Assembly (NCBI RefSeq): GCF_010183535.1
Contig: NC_071330.1
Location: 13,311,717 to 13,375,716, forward strand
Direction: 5' to 3'
Source: Caenorhabditis remanei
Lineage: Eukaryota > Nematoda > Chromadorea > Rhabditida > Rhabditidae
Length of the DNA stretch: 64,000 nucleotides
The translations under genes and the position numbers were made by a program. Each line of letters begins with the position of its first letter. The first letter of the stretch is position 1. The notes beneath the pieces were generated by a model. The model worked only from the letters and a program-made list of their open reading frames with translations, was not told the DNA's origin and made no database searches. Below are positions 10,485 through 21,600 of this stretch, in pieces.

Positions 10485-10643
10485 TGTTGTGGAATCTACG
10501 TTCCACAAGTTGAACTCTGGAGAAGAATAGACTTATAAAACTCTCCGCAACAACCTCAGACATTTCTCTATAATAAACTGAATCACAGTCAATTAATATA
10601 ATTATTATAATAACTAATCATCCCTGCTTTCAGAATAATTCCC
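10485..10643 (+). repeat. Start of 3' LTR of the BEL element
   Basis: Begins TGTTGTGGAATC and immediately forms a hairpin (TGTGGAA / TTCCACA). A TATAAA box at about 10534 and AATAAA at 10572 fit promoter and polyadenylation signals of an LTR. The right end is not defined because there is no second copy to align; the LTR may extend well past the end given. Confidence 0.55.
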
Positions 10644-11469
10644 TTTCAGATTCCCAGTCCCCGTTTGTCCTTCTTCTCGTTGCTCGTTCGACGTCTCTCT
10701 CTCTCCGTAAATCTACATCAGGCTGTCTGCGTCTCTCCAGTGGCGCGCCGTTCTCGTGCGGAATCGTGGCGAGACCAGCGGGAGGTTGCGAGGCAAGGTC
10801 GGACTCGCTCTCCAATGCGTATAATTCCTTATGCAATGATTGATTGCTGTGTATATTAATTAATCCCTGTGACTCCTTCTCTTTAACAAATTGTGCCAAT
10901 TAATTGACCTCTTGAGCACAAAGTCAAGGCCTTTTATTCATTTCCCTTCACTTATGAACTCTTAGCCGGCAGCGCTTCGGCTTCCCTTTTAGGCCCCTAT
11001 TTTCTCTTGGTTCAGGAGTTAATCTTCTCCTGTCTCCCGTACGATAATAAAATCTTTATCGTATAACTGTTCTTTCTTTCTCATTCAGATTCTTCTCACT
11101 ACTCTTTCAGGTGCACATTCTCTCTTTATAACTTTAACAGATTATGATATGAATCTCGAGTCCTTGTCCACGATGTCCGTCTGAATCTTCGTCAATCATC
11201 TGACATTATGTTCTCGCTCAACGGATCTGCATAAGTTTCTTGTTCTCTCCTCCATCCACTCGCTAGTTCGTCGTGGATACTCTACTCAATTGTATCCACT
11301 TGCTAGTTCTGCGTGGATATTCTACTCAAATCAAGCTTATCAATCTTCTTATTTCTTGTCTTTCCCTTCGTGAATGACAAAAAAATGCTCAGTTGACGTC
11401 TTTATGAAGACTTTTCAGTCAAAGTTTACCTTTTCAGAATTATTGTGAAAACACCTTTATATCTTTTTG
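10644..11469. other. Non-coding, probably rest of LTR plus unique sequence
   Basis: Pyrimidine-rich sequence with no convincing gene. It contains two diverged 40-bp direct repeats at 11253-11334 (ATCCACTYGCTAGTTC...GTGGATA). An AATAAA lies near 11046. It could be the body of a long BEL LTR. Confidence 0.4.
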
Positions 11470-11648
11470 CATACTTGTCACGGGCCGGGCCGGGCCCGCT
11501 AAAAAAATCTTCCGGCCCGGGCCGGCCCGTCAAAATATTGAAAAAAAAGCTTGCTGCGGGCCCCGCGGGCCGGCCCGGGCCCTGAAATTTTCAGAGGGCC
11601 CGGCCCGGCCCGGCCCGGCCCGGGCCGGCCCGTGATTTGACAAGTATG
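11470..11648. mobile_element. GGCC-rich palindromic element, copy A
   Basis: Ends are inverted: CATACTTGTCACGGGCC on the left and its near complement ending TTTGACAAGTATG on the right. The interior is runs of GGGCC/GGCCC separated by short AT-rich pieces. Three further copies with the same CATACTTG end lie in this window, showing a dispersed non-coding family. Confidence 0.7.
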
Positions 11649-11891
11649 TCTTTTTGTGAACGTCTGAAGGAGCCGATTTTTCTAAATTCGGAATCTACAT
11701 TAAAATTTCTGATTTTTTTTGTGAAAAAGTTAAATTTTCGACTATTTCGAATTAAAGGGAATTCTGAAAAATCATCACAAATGGCCACTTTTTCGATAAA
11801 AAATTGAAAAGCCGGGCCGGGCTTTGAGTGTGGTTATGACGTCATGCCGTGATTTATAAAAAGTCAGAATTCTGGATATCATAATCCACAG

Positions 11892-12199
11892 CAGCGTTGT
11901 CGGGAATTCCGACTTCCTACTTCCGACTTCCGGATAAGAAAAGTTACTTCCGACTTACGTCATTTCATAACTGTGGAATTTACGAAGAGTAAATATGACA
12001 GAAATACTTGGAAAAGGGCAGAAAATAGGATTTTCTTCTTCCAAAAACAATTTTTTCACCAATTTTTCGGAATTTTATGATCTTTTCTCTTGGAGTTTCT
12101 GAACTTTTGCAAAAAATCTACTTCCGACTTCCGGATAAGAAATTTTACTTCCGACTTCCGACTTCCTGATAAGATAATTCTCACTTCCCGACATCTCTG
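11892..12199. mobile_element. hAT-like MITE with internal CTTCCGA repeats, copy 1
   Basis: The left end is CAGCGTTGTCGGGAA; the right end read inward is CAGAGATGTCGGGAA. It is flanked by 8-bp direct repeats ATCCACAG (11884-11891) and ATTCACAG (12200-12207), 7 of 8 matching. Terminal CAG and 8-bp target duplications are hAT superfamily marks. Short runs of ACTTCCG sit just inside both ends. There is no coding capacity. Confidence 0.75.
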
Positions 12200-12348
12200 A
12201 TTCACAGAAAGATGCGCCTGACTGAGACGAGTTCAAATGTGTATTCACTTCTGGAATAAGGTCACGTAGAAATGATTTCGGAGTTGGAGCGGGAGTTGAC
12301 TAGTTTATGGTTTTAGGAGAAAATTCTGAAAAAAAAACGAAATTTCAG

Positions 12349-13157
12349 CAGAAATCAACAAGAAAATGTTGAAAATAGCGATTGGATGACTGAGAAACGA
12401 GTGATGCAAGAAGAAATTGTAGAGAAGACACGACAAATTGCACAGTGAGTTGGAAATAGAAACGCGCTCTATCGCACTAAATTCGAAATTATTCAGAGTT
12501 ATCGAATCGAATGTGGCAGAGTTGTGCTGAAGTGATTTTTTATAAAACGGAAGTCGGAAGTCGGAAGCAGGAATTGAAAAAAACGCCCGGAAACTCGCTA
12601 AATTAAACTCGCTAAACTCATTGGAAAATTGGTTTTTGGCTGTAGAAAAGCCTATTTTTTATCCTATTTGACCATGTTTTCATGTATTTTTGCGGAATGT
12701 ATTCTTCCTAAATTTCACAGTGTTGGAATGACGGAAGTCGGATGTAAAATTTCCAAAACGGAAGTCGGAAGTCGGAATTCCGCGCAATTCTGGAATGTGG
12801 TGTTGAGAACAGAGAATGAGATGAATAGTCGGATGGTCGAGAATCTGTTGGATAGGCTGTCAGGGGTGTCGATTTCTTCTGGTGTCTTTCAGGCTCCGCC
12901 CCCTTCTGGCCCCTCTTCTTGGAATCGCCAGAATCCGACGAGAGATTCAGAATTGGAAGACATCGAATGTGTGATTTGTCTAATCGATATAAACCAGAGA
13001 CAAACGACGATCAAATGTCATCAGTGTCGACGAAGATTCCATTCGAAAGTAGTTATCGATGGAGCGTGATTGCATTATCATCATTTATTTTTTTCAGTGC
13101 GCTTCCGATTGGCTGAAAGTGAAGAGCGTGTCATGGACGACTTCTGGATCCAAATGA
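12349..13157 (+). pseudogene. Truncated RING-finger paralogue interrupted by a MITE
   Basis: Exon pieces 12349-12444, 12497-12516 + 12801-13048, and 13098-13157 match the C-terminal half of the neighbouring minus-strand gene: NEMNSRMVENLLDRL here, NEANERVIQKLLDRI there, then CVICLIDINQRQTTIKCHQC, RRRFHSK and CASDWLK across the same intron position. A 276-bp hAT-like MITE with perfect 8-bp duplications splits the middle exon; removing it and one duplication restores an in-frame exon beginning after ATTCAG at 12496. The final CxxC pair of the RING is replaced by SVSWTTSGSK, and the 5' half of the gene is absent. A frame opening at an ATG inside the MITE (12629) runs into the RING exon, so a chimeric transcript is possible. 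Most likely a decaying copy. Confidence 0.75.
12517..12792. mobile_element. hAT-like MITE inserted in RING paralogue exon, copy 2
   Basis: Ends are CAGAGTTGTGCTGAA and, read inward, CAGAATTGCGCGGAA. Perfect 8-bp duplications GAATGTGG lie at 12509-12516 and 12793-12800. Internal GGAAGTCGGAAGTCGG runs lie near each end, the same layout as copies at 11892 and 31698. Confidence 0.85.
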
Positions 13158-13424
13158 ATTTCCGTCGTTGTAAAATTCAATTTTTTGTTTCAAATGTTGA
13201 TCCCAATTATTATTTTAATTGCATTAATACTCCATAGTGTGTTCCGATAGAATTAATATTGCTTTTTTGTTTCCTGTTATTGCTGTCTATGGGTAAATAA
13301 ATCATTGAAAGTACTGCACCTTTCACATTACTAACGAGACCTTCTACAACGATAACAACGGGAAAAAGATAAAACAAATAACAAATTAACAACAAAAATG
13401 AGAACAAAAGTAACAAGAAATCAA

Positions 13425-16400
13425 TTAAATTCCCGGAAGATCTCCATTGCACGCCGGGCATTGAGTGTGGTCTTTGAGCCATTTGAATGCACACTGAAAA
13501 TAAGGAAAATGAGGGAAAATCAATTGAAAATTGAGAAAAATGTTACATTTGAATGGAATCTGCGTTTGCACAATGGACATCTGATGACCTCTTCTCCTGA
13601 TTTGATTTGACTGGAACAAATGAGACAATCGACAACGAGAGGAGCAGTTTTAGAGGTGATAGAGGCAGTTGCAGTCGAGCCTTCGATAGTTTTTCCATCG
13701 ATTTTATCAGTTTTCTGGTTACTAATCGATAAATTGGTGATTCTATCGAGTAACTTCTGAATCACTCTCTCATTCGCCTCATTTTCAGCCGTCAACTTGA
13801 GAATTGTCTTCTGGAGTTCCTCATTTTCTTGAGACGTCTTCAGAATCTCCTCTTCTTTCTTCTGATTCTTCTCCTTCTCACTATTCAATTCCTCCTTCAT
13901 TTCAGCCAATTCTTCCGTTTTCTTGGCTTCAGACTTCAAAAAAATCTCGTATTCTTTCTTCAAATCACTCAGCTCCTTCTCTCTATTCGTGATCTTCTGT
14001 TGCATCTTCTTCTCTTGATCTTGACTTATTTTCAGCTCACTTTCAGTCTCCTCGAGAGTTTTTGAAGATTCTGAGCACTTTTCGCAGTTTTTTGGAGCAA
14101 AAAGAGCCATTTGTGAGTATTGATTCAAAACCGATTCATTTGAGCTTTCGCTCTTCAGATTCTTTGTTGAATTCTTGACATCTGATGTCTCCTTCTTCTC
14201 ACATCGCTCACACTTATACCCGATAACTCTTCCACATCCGTTTTGATTGTGAAGAAACATTTGGAGCTAAAAATTATATAAATTAACAATACAATAAATA
14301 TAATTCCTTACATTCGGAAGTCTATTGAGAATACAAATCAACTGACAGTACTCAATCGCATCGAATAGATCACAAGTTCTCAGATATTTCTCGTTCTTCA
14401 CTCTATTCACATGCTCATAAATCACTTCCGCATGTTCCTTGATTTCAGGGAATGTTTCAACGAGCTCCAAGTGTTTCAGCTCATTTTTCAGATCCTGGAT
14501 AGTGAATCCATCTGGTTTCGCATTTCGGACACTCTTCTCTCCTTTCGCTTCACCTCTAAACGTTTCGACAATTTTCTTCATTGAATCGATAGAATCAGTT
14601 CGGATGAAATATGGTGTCTTCTGAAAATAATTATCTGGGTTTCAAATTCTCTTCAATGATTTCTTACACAATCTGGCTTAAAATACTTTTCCAACTCGTG
14701 AAATGCCAACAAAAATCTGCTGAAATCGGTGTTTTGAAACATCTTGAGTCCGATAGTAAGGCTTCTGAAGAATTCGAAGAACGCGTCGACGGTGAGAATG
14801 AAGAATTCTTTTGATGGAGTCGGTCCTTTGATGGGGACAGCTCGGTGCTTAGTTCTGACGATCGGGTAGCGAATGAACTGAAAAAGAGAAAATAAAAACT
14901 GAAAAATGTTGCCAAAATAATGTTTTGTTTCGATGAAAATTCTTCTTTCAAACGATTAAAAAACAAGAGAGAGTCGGAAATTGTTATTTTCCGAATTACT
15001 CAAGCTATTGGATAGTTTTCGAAAAGAGATCTTGGAATTTTTTCCCGAAATTTTCAAAAACTAAGTAACAAAAATAGTTATTTTTCGATTTTTTTCTGAA
15101 AATTTCTCTAATTTTCACTTGAAAACTTGTTTCCACAGTTTTCCCTCGAAATACTTACAGTTTTCATACAAAGTCAACATTTTTCTTCAAAAAACTCTTT
15201 TTTTCAGACAGTTTTTTTGACATTTTTTTCAAGTTTTTTGGTGCGAATTTTTCGAAAAAAGTTTTTCTAGCACAGCCTTGATGCGGATAAACATTTCGAT
15301 AGAGCGCATTTGCAGACCAAAGTTGGAAAAAGATATTGTTACGTTCTATTGTTAAAAATATAATTTTTGGGGGATTTTAATAATGAGTTTCACAGAATTT
15401 CTCACACATTCTTCCAGTATTCACCTCAATTTTCTTTGTTCCATATTTTCGAAGCACTTCCTCCAATCCCACAGTAAACAACAGATTCCCATCGTCTTCA
15501 GAATCCAAGCGCACACCAATCGCATTCGAAAGCTCCGCCTTCAGCACGAATCTCTGATCTCCATCCTCCAATAGTCTCACTGTTGGAATATTATTGATTC
15601 CGGTTTCAGAATACGGTAGAAACCACTCCGGGTGCTTCTTAATAATTTTACGCAGAGGTTCGATTCCGCTACACTGCATGTGGTAAGTCAGAGTCATGAC
15701 AAAGAGTATCGGTACTTCCGGAGATAACATACGCATTCTTCGAAAGTCCATTTGCACACGGAGACTTTTTTTCGGATTCCATTCTCCACCAATCATTTTT
15801 TCGGTTTTTTCAAAGTATTCCTCAAGACTCAGCGCCGACATTTCTTGAAGTTCCATTGGCTACAAATGAACATAATTATGAGCCTGTTCTCGGGAAGCAA
15901 AAACTTGTTTTTTTTTCAATTCATGGCAGCAGAAAATCAGCGAAAAAGTAAGAGTTTTTTAACTTGTGTATTTTACGGTTCGCTCCGAGACCTGTGTGCA
16001 AAAAGGCGTGTGCCAGCGCAAATAGATTTCCGCGGCATTTTTCCAATTTACGAAAAATGAAATTAACGAGAAACTATTTTTCGCTGGCACATGCCTTTTC
16101 CACATTACAGGTCTCGAAGCGAACCGTAAAAACAATAGCAAATAACGATATTTTCTGCTTCCGTGAATAAAAAAAACCAGCAAAAAACCTTGTTACCCGA
16201 GATAAAAACCGGTTATGCTTTTAAAAAACTAATCGGTTTTTCCCCGGGGAAAAGAAGATTTTGATCGGTATTTTCCGGTTAAAAAAAACAAAAACTGATT
16301 TTCGAACCGGTGAAAAACCGATTTTTCCAATTTGTTCGATTTTTACCGGTTCATTTCAGAACGTCTAAACTCTACTGCGGGTTTTTACGTTTTTATCAAA

Positions 16401-17797
16401 TTTCGCACTGTTCTTATTTTAGATCGAAGAAAAATCGGTTTATTTTCTTCGATTTCCACCGGTAAAGAAATCTGTGAAATACCGAAGAAAATCAGTTTTT
16501 TTTTTTCAAAACAAAATCAAAGAAAATCGATTTAGTAGCACATCACAGTTCTCACAACTGCGCTCCACCGAAATGCCGTTGAAAAATGTCTCTTTTTCTC
16601 TGAGTATCTCAATTTCGCACACAATTTTCTTCGGTTTCGGTAGAGCGCGGTTGTAAGAAACGCGCCGTGCTAATACACCGGTGCAAAAATCGGTTTTCTT
16701 CGATTTCAAATGGATCCGGTGGAGCACATACTTGCAAAATATCGGCCCGGCCCGGTCGGCCCGGAGTCAAAAAATGAGCACAATTTTTTCACAAAATTTT
16801 TCGAAATTTTTTGAAATTTTTATCAAAAATAGTCAAAAATCCTATGTAAACTTGAGTTTTGTCGATATGTAAGAACATAGTCGAAAATTCGACTTTTTTG
16901 AGAAAAAATCAAAAAAAAAATTTCAAAAAAATTCAAAATTTCAAATTTTTGTACTGTGACCCGGCCGGCCCGGCCCGTTGCAAGTATGGTGGAGCACCCT
17001 GGGTTCATTATATGTCCTAACTTTCCCACCATATTCTAGGTCACTCACACTGATATTTACTTGCTTCTGCCAACTTTCTGCACTAAGTTCCGCAGCAATT
17101 TCTTCGAGAACTTTCTCATCGAATCGCACGAATTCCATACAATCACTGGGTTCTTGACTTTTCAAGAAGATCGCCATCACATTGATGAACTCATTCATAC
17201 CGCCAAAAACCATGTTCTGGAGAATCGGAAAAAGATCCGATTTGCAGAGGTACTTTTCGTTTTTCAGACTGCGGTAGATCATTGGATTCGTCTGAAAAGC
17301 TCAAAATTTTTTAGTGGAAAACTGGGTTCAGCAACAGCTGCTTTAAGTGTGATTTTTGCAGTTCACTGTTATTGACGGTAAATTTAAAAATTCAAGACGA
17401 AAACTTACTTGATAAGTGTCTTCTTCCAATCCCAAATGTCTCCAATTTTCCGGAAAATTCGTGAATTTTTTCACATTTTCCACAATTTCTCGCGGCGATC
17501 CGTACATTCCTGGAATGTTTTCTCTTTTATTTGTAAAGTTTTTCACTAATAATCCGACTTACGGAAGGTATCGGCCAACTCATCACATAGCATCCGAACG
17601 ATTTCCTCCTCATTTCCCTTGACTTTTTGAGGAAAATCGAAGGAGATTTGCTGAGTCGGGAACTAAAAATGAGACAATTTTCAACTTTAGAAACATTTGA
17701 ATATCCGATAAACCTCTTTTAAAATATAAGAAAAAACTTTTTGAGCGAAATGCATTGGAGTGTACGCATCCTCGTTGATCTCCAGGTATTTCGTCAT
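13425..17797 (-). CDS. RING-finger, coiled-coil protein, nine exons
   Basis: Exons (5' to 3'): 17797-17714, 17662-17563, 17509-17409, 17291-17049, 15859-15425, 14877-14668, 14620-14312, 14266-13547, 13493-13425. All junctions are GT-AG and keep phase, giving 756 aa. Two related segments share KNEKYL-x3-DLF (exons 4 and 7), suggesting an internal duplication. Exon 8 begins with a Cys-rich GCGRVIGYKCERCEKK, then a long Glu/Lys coiled coil, then the RING start CLICSSQIKSGEEVIRCPLC...RRFHSN; exon 9 completes it with CAFKWLKDHTQCPAC. A ubiquitin-ligase role follows from the RING. The family is otherwise not recognised. The 1.2-kb fourth intron is filled with mobile elements. The ATG at 17797 is a guess; the acceptor at about 17808 allows another upstream exon. 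Confidence 0.75.
14881..15424 (-). other. Intron 5 of the RING gene
   Basis: AT-rich, with many TTTTTC/GAAAAA runs and no recognisable element other than a fragment around 15280-15310 carrying the GATAGAGCGC motif also seen at 12460 and 16640. Confidence 0.5.
15971..16132. mobile_element. 162-bp palindromic MITE in RING-gene intron 4
   Basis: Left arm TTTTACGGTTCGCTCCGAGACC... and right arm ending GGTCTCGAAGCGAACCGTAAAA are inverted copies for ~55 bp each, separated by about 50 bp. Arms differ by a few substitutions. No coding capacity. Confidence 0.75.
16190..16700. repeat. ACCGGT / AATCGGTTTTTC repeat cluster in intron 4
   Basis: More than ten interspersed copies of AACCGG, CCGGTT and AATCGGTTT-type words in both orientations, some with GAAGAAAATC. 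It looks like a folded element with short inverted subrepeats. No clear ends found. Confidence 0.45.
16727..16988. mobile_element. GGCC-rich palindromic element, copy B
   Basis: Starts CATACTTGCAAAAT next to CGGCCCGGCCCGG; ends GGCCCGTTGCAAGTATG. The GGCC blocks are at the two ends and the middle is AT-rich inverted sequence. It sits inside intron 4 of the RING gene. Confidence 0.75.
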
Positions 17798-17997
17798 TTT
17801 TCGGAGGATTTTATCTGCAAAAGCACTTTTTTCATTAAAAAATGAGTGAAAATTGATTGAAAATCTAAAAAAAAAAGTGAAAAAAAAACGTGGAAAAAAC
17901 GTGGCGTCTGCATTCTGACGTGACGGTGTTTGCGGACAATGCGTCACATTTTACGAAAGCTACAGTAATCTTCCTTTTTCAGATAGAATTTGGCAGA

Positions 17998-18632
17998 GTT
18001 GCAACGGGCCGGGCCGAAATCAGAATTTCTCCGGCCCGGCCCGGTTCGGCCCGGATTTTCAGTACTAAAAAAATTCAATGTTTTTTTTCGAAAATTTTTC
18101 AATTTTTTGGCAAAAAAATTTTAAAGGGGGACACAACTAGTTCTAAATTGAGGGTTTTTGATATGAATCGATTCAGAAAGCCAGGAAAAATATACATTTC
18201 TTTTGGTTTCATGTCTGAAAATGCGTCTAAAGCGAGTTATGAGACCTAAAAATGTCAAAAATCGATGCTAGTCGTGCACTTTTTCAGTACATTTCAATAG
18301 AAATTCTATTCGTCCTACACGTGAAAGCAATATTATCAAAAATTTTCAAGAAAAATTCGAAAAATAAACATTTATGAATGCGTTTCACATTCAGACGAGG
18401 AGAATTTCTATTGAAATGTACTGAAAATATGACGACGGGGAGCGATTTTTGGAATTTTGAGGTCTCATAACTCGGTTAAAACTGATTTTTTGATATTCTT
18501 GTGAAAAAATTTGGAAAATTTTCAGACAAAAAAATTATTGAAAAAAAAATTCTAGTGAAAAAAAATTCAAAAATTCAAATCCGGGCCGGGCCGGGCCGGC
18601 CCGGCGGGCCAGCCCGGAATTTTGCAAGTATG
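17998..18632. mobile_element. GGCC-rich palindromic element, copy C, with inner palindrome
   Basis: The left end GTTGCAACGGGCCGGGCC lacks the outer CATACTTG but the right end has the full ...GGCCCGGAATTTTGCAAGTATG. Between the GGCC blocks lies a separate inverted repeat (about 18235-18475): GAGTTATGAGACCT and TACATTTCAATAGAAATTCT on the left return inverted on the right. So this is a composite or a longer family member. Confidence 0.7.
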
Positions 18633-19609
18633 GAATTTGGGTCCGTTTTCGTTCTCAAACTGATTAAAATAAGAACTAATGAATTTTTTATGAAAAAAAG
18701 GTTCTGTTTAGCATTATTTCACTATAAAATGAACAAAAACCAAATTTTATTAACGCAAAAAAGCCAAAAATGCGCCACATTTTACGGCATCTACTGTAAT
18801 TTTTTTCCAGATTAGGTGCACTTTCGATATTGATAACGCGTTTTCACACAAAAAACGTTGCAATTCAGCCCCATTTTTTGTATTATTCCCTACCCCTACT
18901 GTTTTTGAGTTATCTATTTATGAAAAACCCGTCTTTTTTACAATTAATTTAATTGAAATAGTTTCTCTTCGTAAATATATGTTCAGGTTATTTTTTCAAC
19001 AAAATTGGTAAAAATTGGTGTAACTGAGTAAAAATTCAATTTAAAGCAACAAATTGATACCAATAACTATCTATATAACAACAAGGAATAGAACGACCAA
19101 AATTCAAAAATTTTAAAATAATTTGTAATCGCGTCTTCACAAACCGAATTTTGGTTATAAAACATTATCTAATATCTAAAAAAGTCTCGCTATGCAATTC
19201 AGTCTGTATGTAGTTTTGTATTCTATTTGGATTAGTCTTAGTACACGAGAAGAAGAAAGAGAAACCAACAATTCCTCAGGGAAAGCATTAAAAACACATT
19301 AATCGTCACGAGTATTTACGGTCTTCGGGACCGGTCCCCAAAATTGTTGCGGTCGGAAACCTTTCTTTTTATTGATCCTCCGGTGGATCAGTGGATGAAA
19401 TAATAAAATATAAAGGGACAAGGAAGAGGTAAAACAGGAGAAGGGGAATTCTTCAGGAAAGCATAAAAAGTATAATGTCATTGAAATTTCCATCTCCGCT
19501 TGCCATTATAATCTTCAATTATTCCTCCATTTTTTGGATGAGAATGAAAATACTTTCAAGAATTTGATTGTTACTTTCAGGAATTTGATTTTTGTTTGCA
19601 CTTAACTGA
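18633..19609. other. AT-rich intergenic sequence
   Basis: No gene seen. A segment at 19310-19360 (ACGAGTATTTACGG...GGACCGGTCCCCAAAATTG) is an inverted, diverged copy of 22080-22135, so at least part is dispersed repeat. Confidence 0.5.
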
Positions 19610-19988
19610 CTAGGGAAGGTCATGGACCCGGTTTGGAGTTATGAGTCGTGATCTATTTTATAAAAAAACTGAGAAAACGCTGATTCCAAATATATATTCA
19701 CTTTTTGCCCTCGAATCCTGGTATTCGAGAAAAACAAGGTCAAAGTTCGGAAAAATGACAAATTATTACTTTTTTAACGCTCAAAAATCGCAAAAAATTT
19801 CAACAAAAATTTTCGCGTGTCAGAAAGGCAATAATTTATCATTTTTTCCAAACTTTGATCTTGTTTTTCTTGAATACCAGCCCTCGAGGGCAAAAACTGA
19901 GTATATATTTGGAATCAGCGTTTTTTCAGCTTTCCAATGATATAGGTCACGACTCATAACTCCAGACCGAGTCCATGACCTTCCCTAG
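19610..19988. mobile_element. 379-bp palindromic MITE, CTAGGGAAGGTCATGGAC ends
   Basis: The two arms, each about 190 bp, are near-perfect inverted copies: CTAGGGAAGGTCATGGAC on the left and its complement on the right. Shared internal words are GGAGTTATGAGTCGTGA, GCTGATTCCAAATATATA and TTTGCCCTCGAG. Half-copies of the same family occur around 23190-23710 and 32250-32370. Confidence 0.85.
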
Positions 19989-20087
19989 TGAGTATATCTT
20001 CTAATTCCTCTGAAGGGGGATTCACCAATGTGAAATATTTCGTAAAAAATCTACCCCCCCCCCCCCTCTTCCGAACAAACTATTTAG

Positions 20088-20300
20088 GTCAACCGATTTA
20101 AATGTCCTTGAGAACTATCTCTGCCCATGTCGCCCTTCCCATTTCATTTCTCCAAGAGGACCTACTGGATGGTCTTCGAAAACATTCTCCCCTGATTTTT
20201 ATTGAATTATTTTTAATTATGGATTGGTTGATGCCACTTAATTATTCCTTTCTATGTATTTTTACCATGAAATTGGACACGCTCTGTGATTAGACCTATT
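20088..20300 (+). repeat. Direct repeat, left copy
   Basis: About 220 bp starting GGTCAACCGATTTAAATG and including CCAAGAGGACCTACTGGATG, GATTTTTATTGAATTATT and GGTTGATGCCACTTAATTATTCC. It matches 21325-21600 in the same orientation with several indels. A more diverged third copy lies at 51555-51680. The pair could be LTRs of a ~1.5-kb degenerate element. Confidence 0.65.
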
Positions 20301-21316
20301 TGGAGGAATAAGAAAAGGTAAGTTCAAATTTTTAAAAAAAACTTCTTTTTTTTAGAAAGTAGTTAGATTTTTTGAGTTATAGGCAACTATGAACTCCTCT
20401 TCCTCTTCGTCCGGATCTCTCGATAGGTACTTTTTCGGTTAAAATTGTCCCATCTTGGGTCGCGAAGGGTCCGATTAACCCATTCTGGGCGCCAAGTGTA
20501 TGGGACTCCACAAATATTACCAATAAGGTTTGTAGAGTTTTATATGTGTTTTCCTGGTTTAATTTGATTTTTTCCAGACCGGTTCTGGTGTGCAACATAT
20601 GGGCTAATTGGGCTCCAGAAGAGTCACCCTGACTCACACCGGACGACGAATTTATGGGACCCCCCAAATTCTGAACCTTAGGTTTGTAGCTTTCTTTATT
20701 ATTTTTGAGGTTTTAACTTTGATTTTTCCAGGACATGTGACGCAGTTTTCTGGAGTGCCTTTTTTGGACGCTGGATCTCCGTGCGGACCAACTTTGAGGT
20801 CCGGTACGGGATCCGGCTGCCTCGTGGAGCTACTTGTGTCTTTTTCATACTAGAGTCTCCTCGTGAGCTCTACCCGCTCGAGGTGGTACGGATTGACAGC
20901 AGTGCCTCCGACAATATGGACATCAGCAATGCATCTCTTTAATTCTCATTAATGATTATTTTCTCAATAATTCATTCTGGGTATAAATAAAATGGTGGTT
21001 TATAAAATATCGTTTATATAATTTCAGGAGGTCGAAATATATTTTCAAATAAAAAGGATAATTAATCATCAATAACAATTTATTTAATTAGTTTAATTGG
21101 TGTCTTCCATTTCTGGGTTCAAATTAAACAAGTCGGTAAACTCAAAAAGTTTAAATATAGTTTCAATTTTAGCGGGTAATTCATATGCAATTTATGTCTT
21201 GTTGTTTATCTAACTTGTCTCGTATTAATACCTGTCAGTCTTGTCTGTCACCTTTCAATTCCGCGTACCAAAATCACTTACCGCTTACGCCCGAAAATCG
21301 ACGCTCCGCATTGAAT
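20301..21316. other. Sequence between the direct repeats
   Basis: No intact gene. It contains short internal similarities (ACTCACACCGG, ATTTATGGGAC, a GGTTTGTAG word twice) and could be the body of a decayed element. Confidence 0.35.
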
Positions 21317-21324
21317 AAACTAGG

Positions 21325-21600
21325 TCAACAGTTTTAATTGCCCTTGAGAACTATTCCTGTCCGTGTCGCCTTCCGTTCATTCATTTCTATATCCAAGAGG
21401 ACCTACTGGATGGTCTTCGAAAATATTGTATCCTGATTTTTATTGAATTATTCTCTTAACTATTGAGATTAGTGGTTTTTCAATTGGTTGATGCCACTTA
21501 ATTATTCCTTTTCTATTTATTTTTACCATGAAATTGCACGCTCTAGAAATAGAGTCACGACATTGGTGCATCGAGCGAATCGGTGGAATAGGAAGATATA
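21325..21600 (+). repeat. Direct repeat, right copy
   Basis: Second copy of the 20088 repeat, starting GGTCAACAGTTTTAATTG, with an extra ~30 bp (CTTAACTATTGAGATTAGTG) in the middle. Confidence 0.65.

Larger units (their letters stand above)
2514..10577 (+). mobile_element. BEL/Pao LTR retrotransposon, nearly intact, 5' LTR not found
   Basis: Two Gag frames and one uninterrupted Pol frame are followed by a 12-14 base G-rich polypurine tract (10471-10484) and an LTR start, TGTTGTGGAATC, at 10485. Pol order is protease, reverse transcriptase, RNase H, integrase, which with the DUF1758-like protease region and YVDN reverse transcriptase is the BEL/Pao arrangement. The outer limits are unknown: no second copy of the 10485 sequence exists upstream in the window, so either the 5' LTR is lost or it lies before base 1. 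The span given runs from the gag ATG to the AATAAA in the LTR. Confidence 0.85.

Noticed and set aside
5849..10563. Minus-strand frames of 60-130 codons opposite pol
   Set aside because: Shadows of the 1573-codon plus-strand frame with its clear domains.
10644..10899. Frames of 64 and 89 codons just after the BEL element
   Set aside because: Lie in probable LTR sequence; no domain, and both strands are open only because of CT-rich composition.
12629..13069. Independent 146-aa gene starting at 12629
   Set aside because: The first ~55 codons lie in the hAT MITE; only the part after 12801 belongs to the RING paralogue.
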